From Algibacter miyuki (GTDB lineage: Bacteria; Bacteroidota; Bacteroidia; Flavobacteriales; Flavobacteriaceae), in assembly GCF_030409805.1 (NCBI RefSeq), contig NZ_JAUFQP010000007.1:496001-560000 (forward strand): 64,000 bases of DNA. The letters run 5' to 3'. A program made the position numbers and the translations under genes. Below are positions 44,560 to 53,059 of the stretch, piece by piece (the stretch's first letter is position 1; the number at the start of each line of letters is the position of its first letter). The notes beneath the pieces are model-generated. The model made no database searches, was not told where the DNA came from, and saw only the letters and a list, made by a program, of their open reading frames with translations.

Positions 44560-46488
44560 ATGCCTACAGAAACCACAACGTCTGATCTTAAAAATTCGGA
44601 TAGCACACAAACCCAATATAAAACTATCGAAGCTGCTCTGCCAAAAGATCTACTAGATGGGATTAATTATGATGAAACTGATAACACGAAAGTTACGTTA
44701 GTGCTTTTTGCTCCGGAAAAACAGTTTGTACATGTTATTGGTGATTTTAATAACTGGACTATAAGCGACGCTTTTCTAATGAAAAAAGACAGCTTAAAAA
44801 ATCGGTTTTGGTTAGAATTAACAAACTTAACACCGCAAAGCAACCACATGTATCAATATTTCGTGGATGCTACCATAAAAATTGCAGATCCTTATTCCAC
44901 CATAGTTTTAACCGAATGGAACGACCAACATATAAATGCAGTAACTTATCCTAATTTACCAGCATATCCCACAGGAAAAACCAACCATCACGTTACTTTA
45001 CTACGCACTGGTGATGCCGAATATAATTGGCAAATCCATAATTTTACACCACCCCAAAAAACCGATTTGGTTATTTATGAATTGTTAATTCGTGACTTTG
45101 ATGCTTTACATAGTTTTGATGCTTTAAAAAGCAGACTCGATTATCTAGAAAACTTAGGCATTAACGCCATAGAATTGATGCCTATTAATGAATTTGATGG
45201 CAACGAAAGCTGGGGTTACAATCCGTCTTTCCACATGGCACTCGACAAATATTATGGTACCCAAAACGCGTTTAAAAATTTAGTTGATGCATGCCACCGT
45301 CGTGGTATTGCTGTTATATTGGATGTGGTTTTTAATCATGCATCTGGGCAAAACCCATATTACCGCCTTTGGAATACCGATAACGGAAATTACTCTGGTA
45401 AAGCGACAACTAAAAATCCGTTTTTTAACAAAATTCCTAAACATGCTTATAATGTTTTTAACGACTTTAACCATAGTACAACCGCCACTAGAGAATATGT
45501 AAAACGCATCACCCAATTTTGGATAGACGAATATAAAATTGATGGTTTCCGATGGGATTTAACCAAAGGATTCACTCAAAATTGTAGCGAAAATAATGAG
45601 CGTTGCACAGGCCGTTTTCAGCAAGACCGTGTTGATGTTTTAAAAACTTATGCCGATTATCAATGGGATAAAAAAGATGATTTCTACATCATTTTTGAAC
45701 ATTTAGGGGATATTACTGAAGAAAACGAGTGGGCAAATTATCGTATAAATGAAGGTAAAGGCATCATGCTCTGGAATAACCTAAACGGGCTTTACAACAA
45801 TGCCACTACAAGTATTCATTCCAAAGGAAAATCGAACTTCGAAAACATTTCTTATAAGAAAAAAGGATTTGCTCAGGCTAAATCAGCAATAAGCTATATG
45901 GAAAGCCATGATGAAGAACGCATGATGTACCGCAACTTACATTTTGGAAAATCAAACAAAAATTACAACGTTAAGCTTATAAACACCGCTTTAAAACGCA
46001 TGGAATTAGCTGGCGCCTTTTTCTTTACTATACCAGGTCCAAAAATGATTTGGCAATTTAGTGAATTGGGTTACGATATTTCCATAGATGAAAACGGGCG
46101 TACCGGAAATAAGCCTATTCATTGGGAATATTTCGAGAACCCCAACCGAAAAAACATTTACAATACGTGGGCGAAACTCATTCGTTTAAAACAAAACGAA
46201 CCTATTTTTAAAACTACGAACTTAAAAGTAGACACTAACAAGAAATCGGGTTTAAAGCGTATTCATCTCACTTTAAGTAACGCCACTTCAAAACAAATAA
46301 AAAACCTTACTATTATTGGCAATTTCGGAATTACCACACAAAACATTAACCCAAGTTTTCAACAAACAGGCACATGGTACAACATACTAGATAAAAACAC
46401 ACCTCTTGAGGTTACAAATACCAAAGCACTAATAACTTTAGCTCCCGGAGAGTTTATTATTTATAGCGACAAACCCTACCACCAATAA
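44560..46488 (+). CDS. GH13 alpha-amylase-family enzyme with CBM48-like domain, no signal peptide
   Basis: This 642-residue enzyme acts on alpha-glucans. Residues 50-130 form a CBM48-like domain (VHVIGDFNNWTIS). The GH13 catalytic regions follow: region I DVVFNHASG, region II DGFRWDLTKGF with the nucleophile Asp, region III with Glu in FEHLGD, and region IV ESHDEERM with the conserved Asp. A C-terminal beta domain closes the protein. It starts MPTETTTSD with no signal peptide, so a cytoplasmic glycogen or maltodextrin role is likely, unlike the exported beta-glucanases around it. It is divergent from the block A regulator. Confidence 0.88.
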   Translation: MPTETTTSDLKNSDSTQTQYKTIEAALPKDLLDGINYDETDNTKVTLVLFAPEKQFVHVIGDFNNWTISDAFLMKKDSLKNRFWLELTNLTPQSNHMYQYFVDATIKIADPYSTIVLTEWNDQHINAVTYPNLPAYPTGKTNHHVTLLRTGDAEYNWQIHNFTPPQKTDLVIYELLIRDFDALHSFDALKSRLDYLENLGINAIELMPINEFDGNESWGYNPSFHMALDKYYGTQNAFKNLVDACHRRGIAVILDVVFNHASGQNPYYRLWNTDNGNYSGKATTKNPFFNKIPKHAYNVFNDFNHSTTATREYVKRITQFWIDEYKIDGFRWDLTKGFTQNCSENNERCTGRFQQDRVDVLKTYADYQWDKKDDFYIIFEHLGDITEENEWANYRINEGKGIMLWNNLNGLYNNATTSIHSKGKSNFENISYKKKGFAQAKSAISYMESHDEERMMYRNLHFGKSNKNYNVKLINTALKRMELAGAFFFTIPGPKMIWQFSELGYDISIDENGRTGNKPIHWEYFENPNRKNIYNTWAKLIRLKQNEPIFKTTNLKVDTNKKSGLKRIHLTLSNATSKQIKNLTIIGNFGITTQNINPSFQQTGTWYNILDKNTPLEVTNTKALITLAPGEFIIYSDKPYHQ

Positions 46489-46512
46489 TGAATTGAAACG
46501 GTTTTTTGACAT

Positions 46513-46550
46513 AAAAAAAACCTGATTATCCTACATTAAAACAATCAGGG
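46513..46550 (-). terminator. Rho-independent terminator of block B
   Basis: ACCTGATT (46520-46527) pairs with AATCAGGG/T (46543-46550), and the A-run at 46513-46520 is a U-tract on the minus strand. It ends the GH3 gene of block B; it is weaker in the plus direction after GH13. Confidence 0.75.
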
Positions 46551-46574
46551 TTCTTAAGTTTATTTTGAAAAATT

Positions 46575-48893
46575 TTATTTCACTGTAAAAGTTTCTTTCA
46601 GTTTGGCTGTAGAATCTCCACCAACCCAAACATTGAATTTTCCAGGTTCTACTTCCCAAATTTTATTTGCGGTATAAAACTGAAGCATTTCAGAACCTAT
46701 AGTAAACGTCACCGTTTTTGTTTCACCAGGTTGAAGCATTAACTTCTCGAAACCTTTAAGTTCTTTTATCGGCCTTACCAAACTTCCCACTAAATCACGA
46801 ATATAAAGCTGAACCACTTCCTCGCCAGCTCTATCGCCTGAATTTGTAACCTCAACACTCAAATTAATTTCACCGTTTATTGCGATTTCGTGGGTATTTA
46901 ACTTCAAATTAGCATACGAAAATGTGGTATAACTAAGTCCGAAACCAAAAGGATACAATGCTGCTTTTGGCGCATCTCTATACCCCGAAAACGTCACGTG
47001 ATTTTTACTGTACGGACGCCCTGTATTTTTCTGATTGTAATACAACGGCTCTTGCCCCACATGATGAGGAAATGATACTGGTAATTTACCTGAAGGATTA
47101 TAATCGCCAAAAACCACATCTGCAATTGCATTTCCAGTCTCTGATCCTAAATGCCAACACTCTAAAATGGTTGGTACAATTTCTGAAACGCGACTCAAAT
47201 CCATGGGACGGCCATTCATTAAAATCACTACAATATTTTTATTCACTTTATAAACAGCTTCTAATAATTCATTTTGAAGCCCTAAAAACCCAATATTAGT
47301 TTGGCTTCTCCCTTCTCCGGTTTGAAACGCATTTTCACCGATAGCTAATAAAACAACATCAGATTTTTTTGCTGCCGCAACCGCTTCCGCAATACCTGAT
47401 TTATCTGTAGTATTAAATTTTAAAGGATGTAAAAATTGATTTGCTCCAGCCTCTAACGTTGGAATGGTTAAATCTACACCTTTTGCATAATTTATAGTAG
47501 TCGTATTTCCTACCGCATTTTTAACGCCTTCTAACAAGGAAATTGCTGAATTATATTCTCCTTTACCACGCCAATTTCCCAACGGGGTATCTTTATCATT
47601 TCCTAACGGTCCAATAACAGCAATACTTTTCACTGTTTTCAACAAGGGTAGAGTTTGATTCTCGTTTTTTAGCAAGACAATCGATTTTTTAGCCACATCT
47701 CGAGCAATCGCTAAATTTTCAGGTGTGTAAACTTCATTTTTCTCACGCTCTTCATTGCAATATTTATAAGGATCGTCAAAAAGCCCCATGTCAAATTTCA
47801 ACCTTAAAACCCGTTTTACGGCATCGTCAATTTGCTCAATAGTAACTTTCTTTTCGTTCAGTAACGCTTCCAAATGCGCTTCATAAGCATAAGACTCCAT
47901 ATCCATATCGCTTCCTGCATTTAACGCTATTTCGGCAGCATGCTTTTTATCTTCAGCATAGCCATGCGCTTGCATTTCACCTATAGACCCCCAATCGGAA
48001 ACCACCAAACCTTTCCAATCCCACTCACGCTTTAAAATATCACGTTGCAGCCCTTTGTGTCCTGTTGCCGGAATACCATCGATATCATTAAAGGAATTCA
48101 TAAACGTTGCCACACCCGCTTCTGCGGCCGCTTTAAACGGTGGCAAAATGGTGTTATGTAATTCGTTATCGCCAATATTTACCGTGTTATAATCTCGTCC
48201 CGCTTCTCCAAAACCGTAACCCGCAAAATGTTTAGCACAAGCAGCAACCGTATTTACGCTAGATAAATCGTCACCTTGCAACCCTTGGATTCTGGTTACA
48301 CCTACAATAGAATTTAAGTACGGGTCTTCGCCTGCACCTTCCATAGAACGCCCCCAACGAGCATCTCTAGACACATCAATCATGGGAGCAAACGTCCAGT
48401 TTAAGCCAGAAGCAGCACTTTCTTTAGCCGCAATTTCAGACGATTTTTTAATGGCTTCTAAATCCCAGCTAGCAGTTTCGCCTAACGGAATTGGGAAAAT
48501 GGTTTTATAACCGTGAATAACATCGTAAGCAAAAATTAAAGGAATTTTCAGCCTAGAATGTTCCATGATAATTTTTTGAGTTTCCCGTATACTAGCAACC
48601 GAAGTAATATTAAGCATAGAACCTACTTCACCTTTTTTAAGTTTTTCCAACTTATGTTGATCGCCGTTAGTGGACGACGGACCTGTAGCATTCCATTTTC
48701 CACTGTATTGCACTAATTGCCCAATTTTTTCATTGAGATGCATTAAAGCTAAAACTGAGTCTACTTTTTGTTCCGTTTTATCATTTTCTGAATGATTTTG
48801 AGATGTTTTATCACTTTCATTTTTACAGCTTATCACCATAATTATAAAGCAAAAAACGAAAGGAAACTTTAAACTTTTTTTAAAAATTATCAT
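46575..48893 (-). CDS. bglX: GH3 beta-glucosidase lipoprotein
   Basis: This 772-residue enzyme is a BglX relative and a paralogue of the one at 30318, here lipid-anchored (lipobox VISC, Cys23). The catalytic Asp300 is in GLVVSDWGS; MEGAGEDPYLN and KHFAGYGFGEAG are intact; a fibronectin type III domain closes the protein. It would trim oligosaccharides released by the GDPD-GH16 enzyme. It is the last gene of block B, 11 bp after the EEP gene. Confidence 0.94.
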   Translation of the reverse strand: MIIFKKSLKFPFVFCFIIMVISCKNESDKTSQNHSENDKTEQKVDSVLALMHLNEKIGQLVQYSGKWNATGPSSTNGDQHKLEKLKKGEVGSMLNITSVASIRETQKIIMEHSRLKIPLIFAYDVIHGYKTIFPIPLGETASWDLEAIKKSSEIAAKESAASGLNWTFAPMIDVSRDARWGRSMEGAGEDPYLNSIVGVTRIQGLQGDDLSSVNTVAACAKHFAGYGFGEAGRDYNTVNIGDNELHNTILPPFKAAAEAGVATFMNSFNDIDGIPATGHKGLQRDILKREWDWKGLVVSDWGSIGEMQAHGYAEDKKHAAEIALNAGSDMDMESYAYEAHLEALLNEKKVTIEQIDDAVKRVLRLKFDMGLFDDPYKYCNEEREKNEVYTPENLAIARDVAKKSIVLLKNENQTLPLLKTVKSIAVIGPLGNDKDTPLGNWRGKGEYNSAISLLEGVKNAVGNTTTINYAKGVDLTIPTLEAGANQFLHPLKFNTTDKSGIAEAVAAAKKSDVVLLAIGENAFQTGEGRSQTNIGFLGLQNELLEAVYKVNKNIVVILMNGRPMDLSRVSEIVPTILECWHLGSETGNAIADVVFGDYNPSGKLPVSFPHHVGQEPLYYNQKNTGRPYSKNHVTFSGYRDAPKAALYPFGFGLSYTTFSYANLKLNTHEIAINGEINLSVEVTNSGDRAGEEVVQLYIRDLVGSLVRPIKELKGFEKLMLQPGETKTVTFTIGSEMLQFYTANKIWEVEPGKFNVWVGGDSTAKLKETFTVK

Positions 48894-48904
48894 AGTAATG
48901 TCTT

Positions 48905-49756
48905 TTACTTAATTTTGAGTTCTACTAATACAGGAAAATGATCGGAAGGATATTTTAAATCAACATTACTTGACAAAACGCCATACTTTTCAACCTCAAC
49001 ATTATCTTTAGACACTATAACATAATCAATTCTACGCGTTACAGGGGTTTCGAACTTAAAACCATTAAAGGTTCCGTTAGAACCAAAATCAACTTTTGCC
49101 AAAGCTTTGGTATCGTCCATATTTTGCTTCAATTTTAAAATGAGATCACTGTCTGGTTCTACATTAAAATCGCCTGTTAACACCACAGGATAATTCTCCG
49201 TATTTAAAGCTTTAATTTTTTGCTGAATTAAAGCCATACCTTCCAATTGAGCTTCGTAACCTTTATGATCTAAATGAGTATTAAACATCCAGAATTTCTG
49301 ATTCGTATCCAACTGCGTGAACAAACCATAAGTACAAACTCTAGGATAAGCAGCATCCCAACCTTTAGAAATTTCGTTAGGAGTTTCTGAAAGCCAAAAG
49401 GTATTTTCGTTTTCAACCTTTAACTTATTTGCATTATAAAATATAGCTGAAAATTCACCTTTATTTTCGCCATCGCGCCCAATACCAATGGATTTATAAT
49501 CTATTAAAGCTCCCTTTAAATCGGCCATTTGATTTGGCTTTGCTTCTTGAACACCCAAAATATCTGGGCTATTAAACAGCACTTGTGCGCTTAACACATC
49601 TTTTCGGTTTGGCCAGGCATTTTCACTATCAGATGCCACATCTAAACGAATATTGTAAGTCATCACTTTTAGGCTTTGACTTTCTTTTTTAGTTTTATTA
49701 TTACAACTCACTATACTCAAAATTAGAGCGAGACATACTAAAGTATTGTATTTCAT
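48905..49756 (-). CDS. EEP-family phosphodiesterase lipoprotein
   Basis: This 283-residue protein has a lipobox (SIVSC, Cys18) and the endonuclease/exonuclease/phosphatase fold. Motifs: KVMTYNIRLDV (Asn), LGVQEAKPNQ (catalytic Glu), NTHLDHKG, LTGDFNVEPDS (Asp, Asn), RRIDYVIVS and the terminal SDHFPVLVEL (Asp-His). The family cleaves phosphodiesters or phosphomonoesters of nucleic acids, inositol phosphates or sphingomyelin. Being lipid-anchored within a PUL, and 13 bp after a GDPD-GH16 gene, it is more likely to act on a phosphorylated glycan than on DNA. The exact substrate is unknown. Confidence 0.88.
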   Translation of the reverse strand: MKYNTLVCLALILSIVSCNNKTKKESQSLKVMTYNIRLDVASDSENAWPNRKDVLSAQVLFNSPDILGVQEAKPNQMADLKGALIDYKSIGIGRDGENKGEFSAIFYNANKLKVENENTFWLSETPNEISKGWDAAYPRVCTYGLFTQLDTNQKFWMFNTHLDHKGYEAQLEGMALIQQKIKALNTENYPVVLTGDFNVEPDSDLILKLKQNMDDTKALAKVDFGSNGTFNGFKFETPVTRRIDYVIVSKDNVEVEKYGVLSSNVDLKYPSDHFPVLVELKIK

Positions 49757-49769
49757 ATCTATTTGTTAT

Positions 49770-51347
49770 TTACCTTTTTTTTTGTTGAAAAACGCGCACA
49801 TAATCGACCACCATTTTCTGCGGAAAAATGGAATCATCAATACCTTGTCGTCCACCCCACATACCACCAACGGAAACATTCATTATTAAATAAAATTTCT
49901 GATCAAAAGGCCATTCAGCAGTAGTTTTATGTTCATTTTCAATGTGATTATACACCACTCCATCCAACATAAACTCTATTTTTTCGGGTGTCCATTCCAC
50001 AGCAAACACGTGAAATGTCTCGTTTGGATTATCAATAAAAATGGTTTTCCCTTTTTGTGTGCCTTTCATATGGTTGTATGCCTTAGTATGAATAGTACCG
50101 TGAATGGTATCATTATCATAACCAACATGTTCCATGATATCAATTTCGCCACTTTCTGGCCAGCCGATATCTTTTCTATTTTCGCTCAGCATCCAAATTG
50201 CTGGCCACATACCACGACCTTTAGGTAATTTCGCTCTGACTTCGATACGGCCGTATTGCCATGCCGCAAGCCCTTCAGTTTTTAATCTAGTCGAGGAATA
50301 ATCTGCGCTATCAATTTCAGCTTTATATTTTTGCCAACCTTTAATCTCAGGGTTTTTAAAGTCTTTATTTGCAACTTTTTCTTTATGAGCTTCAATAATT
50401 AAATGTCCTTTTTCTACCCTTGCATTTTTTATACTATCGGTAAAATACTGTTTTTCTTTATTGGCTTTAAACCCGTAATCATACGTCCATTTGGTTGAAT
50501 CAGGCTTACCTTTATAATTAAACTCATCGCTCCAAACAAGTTCATACCCTTTATTTACTGGGCTGTTTTCAGCGATTTTAAAAACCAATTCAGGTTCATC
50601 TGTGGTAATGTAGTCAAACTCATTAACGAGCAACCATTCGATATCTTCAGTTTTATCGGCCACCCAAGCATTTAAAATAAGTCCGTTTACTTTAGCTTTA
50701 GGTATCCACTCGGGATGTTTTTTCAATTTATAAATTAAATAATCTAACCCTGAAATATTATCAGCCTTTAAGGTTTTAGGAGATTTTGAACCATCTAAAT
50801 ATTGCGTTTTTGCTTGCGAATCAAGTGTTTTGACTTTCTTGAGAATATCATAACTAAAACTAATGTAAGACAAGATATAAGGTTGGGCATTTAGCTTTTT
50901 AACCAAAGCCACGACCTTTTCGGCAATGTCCATATTTCGACCTTTAATTTTTGAAGGTTTTATTTCGCAAACCAAACCTGTGGAGTCATTATCGGTAATC
51001 CCTGCTAAAATATAATCCTCTAAAGTTGGTAGTATCTCGCCGTTTGATAGTTTGAATTTAGATAATTCGGCATAGGTAGATTCTTCTATAAATAAACCAT
51101 TGTATTCTGCATCATGAGCAATAATAAGCACATTATCCGAAGTCATTCTAACATCAAATTCTGACCCCGTACATCCCAAATCAATAGCCTGTTTTAATGA
51201 GGCAATTGAGTTTTCTGGTAAGTTTTGAGTTTTCCATGCACCACGATGGGCTACGACAGGATTTTCAGCAAAAGTGATACTGTTTTTAGCCGACTTATTA
51301 CAAGCCGAAAAAACTAATAACACAGACAATAGAATGAGGTAACGCAT
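49770..51347 (-). CDS. Fusion of glycerophosphodiester phosphodiesterase (GDPD) and GH16
   Basis: This 525-residue lipoprotein (lipobox FSAC, Cys16) joins two complete enzymes. Residues 28-258 are a GDPD domain with AHRGAW (His34, Arg35), LPENS, EFDVRMTSD (Glu63, Asp65), IIAHD (His78) and VCEIKP (Glu128, Lys130), so the metal and acid-base residues are intact. Residues 267-523 are a GH16 glucanase with the catalytic motif ESGEIDIMEH (Glu400, Asp402, Glu405). GDPDs release sn-glycerol-3-phosphate or an alcohol from glycerophosphodiesters; GH16 cuts beta-1,3-glucan. Together they suggest a phosphoglycerol-substituted glucan. The linker is only about ten residues. Confidence 0.93.
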   Translation of the reverse strand: MRYLILLSVLLVFSACNKSAKNSITFAENPVVAHRGAWKTQNLPENSIASLKQAIDLGCTGSEFDVRMTSDNVLIIAHDAEYNGLFIEESTYAELSKFKLSNGEILPTLEDYILAGITDNDSTGLVCEIKPSKIKGRNMDIAEKVVALVKKLNAQPYILSYISFSYDILKKVKTLDSQAKTQYLDGSKSPKTLKADNISGLDYLIYKLKKHPEWIPKAKVNGLILNAWVADKTEDIEWLLVNEFDYITTDEPELVFKIAENSPVNKGYELVWSDEFNYKGKPDSTKWTYDYGFKANKEKQYFTDSIKNARVEKGHLIIEAHKEKVANKDFKNPEIKGWQKYKAEIDSADYSSTRLKTEGLAAWQYGRIEVRAKLPKGRGMWPAIWMLSENRKDIGWPESGEIDIMEHVGYDNDTIHGTIHTKAYNHMKGTQKGKTIFIDNPNETFHVFAVEWTPEKIEFMLDGVVYNHIENEHKTTAEWPFDQKFYLIMNVSVGGMWGGRQGIDDSIFPQKMVVDYVRVFQQKKR

Positions 51348-51383
51348 AAAATGTTTTTAAAAATATGTAATTCATAGTAAATA

Positions 51384-51416
51384 AAACCTAAGAACCCGAC
51401 ATGAACTCTTAGGTTT
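51384..51416 (-). terminator. Hairpin between susD and GDPD-GH16, possible attenuator
   Basis: AAACCTAAGA (51384-51393) pairs with TCTTAGGTTT (51407-51416) around a 13-nt loop. On the minus strand the stem is followed by a short T-rich stretch. It may act as a partial terminator that lowers expression of the downstream enzyme genes against susCD, or as a stabilising 3' end of the susCD message. Confidence 0.6.
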
Positions 51417-51443
51417 CACAACTCACTTATTTATAAACAACGA

Positions 51444-53048
51444 CTAGTTATAGCCATCGTTTTGCGGGTAATCAGGTCCCAATAAATCTAAATCTATTTG
51501 TGCAATAGGCCAGTTTATAAAGTATGACTTCCAGTTTGTTCTAGGATCTTTAGCACCTAAAAAAGAAGGATAGTATTCACCATCGCCAGCATAACTCGTC
51601 ATTTGTCTATCTATTACGGTTTGCCCCATTCTTTTTAAAGTAAACCAGCGTTGCCCCTCAAAAGCCAATTCACGTGCACGCTCGTCTAAAATAGCTTGTT
51701 CGTCTACACTTGTTAACGGCGTCGCTTTAGCTCTTTTTCTAACTTCATTAATATAAGGCAACGGATCTCCAGATGATTTCAAAATAGCTTCCGCAGCAAT
51801 TAAATACGTTTCCGCCAACCTGTAAACCATTATATTGCTTCGGTTTAAGTATGAATTTTCATTATCATCTTCTTGTGCAAATTTTATACAAGATGGGTGT
51901 AAACGCTTGTAGTAATTTAAATAAGAACTAGAAGGATTACTAAGATCTGTTATCGGCTCATAAATTTCTATTTCTTCACCAATATTATCTCCAGAAGTGT
52001 AGTAATATTTTAAACGAAAATAAGTATCATCGTCTCTAGTATCATCAGGATCTGCAGCTAATAAACCCTGTAAATACAGGTTAGGTAGAATACGCGAAAA
52101 TCCACGACCTCCTTGCTCTATATTGGCTTCAATCCCTGAAATTTGAAAATACTGTGTTACGTAATTCGCATTCATCATGGTGCTTTCACCACCACCTAAT
52201 AAATCATCTTGAGCCTGTATTACAAATAGAGATTCAGAATGGTTTCTGTCACCTGCAAAAACATCAGCCGTAGTTGATACTAAACTATGCGGACCCTCTT
52301 CTATTAAAGAAACCGCTTGATTTTTAGCTTCAGTATAATCGCCTTGCCACATAGCTACTTTGGCTTTAACATGCTTTGCAGTGCCTTTAGTAACACGCCC
52401 AAATGTATCTACCCAATTTAAATGCTCTATAGCAAATGTAAGATCACTATTTAGAAGCGCAAAAATTTCGGCTTCGGAAGACCTGTCGTTTATCACATCG
52501 AAAGCATTATCAAGTGTTACCGTTTTGGTTGTTACGAAAATATTGTTATACATTCTATATAAGTAGAAATAAGCTTCGGCACGAAAAAACTTAGCTTCGG
52601 CCATTACTTGGTTTCTAACATCTTCTTCTACATTTTCGGCAACTTCGGCCGCATTAATAATTTCGGTGGCTTTATTTGCAATTTTATAGTAATGTTTCCA
52701 AAATAATGATGATGCAAAATTAGCCCCTTGATCTACTGGAGATACTCCTCTTTCATAACGCCCCATTAAACCGGTATATCCCGTTCTACTCAGTGCTAAA
52801 TCACTTCTAGAAGACATTAAAACGGCTCCCATATAATCTTCGGTACCGGCATCGTAACGGTCTCTATTGAATTTATACAAACTTACTACACCAGACTTCA
52901 AACCATCTGCGGTAGTAAATATATAATCAGAATCTATTAAGGTGCTTGGTTGTTCTTCTAAATAACTTTCACAAGAAACTATGGCAAGCGACGCGGCAAG
53001 CAGCAGGAAGCCACTTTTTATTTTTGTAAAATATTTTTGAGTATTCAT
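51444..53048 (-). CDS. SusD/RagB-family glycan-binding lipoprotein
   Basis: This 534-residue protein has a lipobox (IVSC, Cys26) followed by ESYLEEQPS, the usual start of SusD proteins. The tetratricopeptide-rich N-terminal half (EAKFFRAEAYFYLYRMYNN) and the C-terminal segment RARELAFEGQRWFTLKRMG are family hallmarks. It binds oligosaccharides on the cell surface and forms the lid of the SusC transporter. It follows susC by 11 bp. The substrate specificity cannot be read from sequence; context suggests a beta-glucan. Confidence 0.95.
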   Translation of the reverse strand: MNTQKYFTKIKSGFLLLAASLAIVSCESYLEEQPSTLIDSDYIFTTADGLKSGVVSLYKFNRDRYDAGTEDYMGAVLMSSRSDLALSRTGYTGLMGRYERGVSPVDQGANFASSLFWKHYYKIANKATEIINAAEVAENVEEDVRNQVMAEAKFFRAEAYFYLYRMYNNIFVTTKTVTLDNAFDVINDRSSEAEIFALLNSDLTFAIEHLNWVDTFGRVTKGTAKHVKAKVAMWQGDYTEAKNQAVSLIEEGPHSLVSTTADVFAGDRNHSESLFVIQAQDDLLGGGESTMMNANYVTQYFQISGIEANIEQGGRGFSRILPNLYLQGLLAADPDDTRDDDTYFRLKYYYTSGDNIGEEIEIYEPITDLSNPSSSYLNYYKRLHPSCIKFAQEDDNENSYLNRSNIMVYRLAETYLIAAEAILKSSGDPLPYINEVRKRAKATPLTSVDEQAILDERARELAFEGQRWFTLKRMGQTVIDRQMTSYAGDGEYYPSFLGAKDPRTNWKSYFINWPIAQIDLDLLGPDYPQNDGYN

Positions 53049-53059
53049 AATTTATATTT

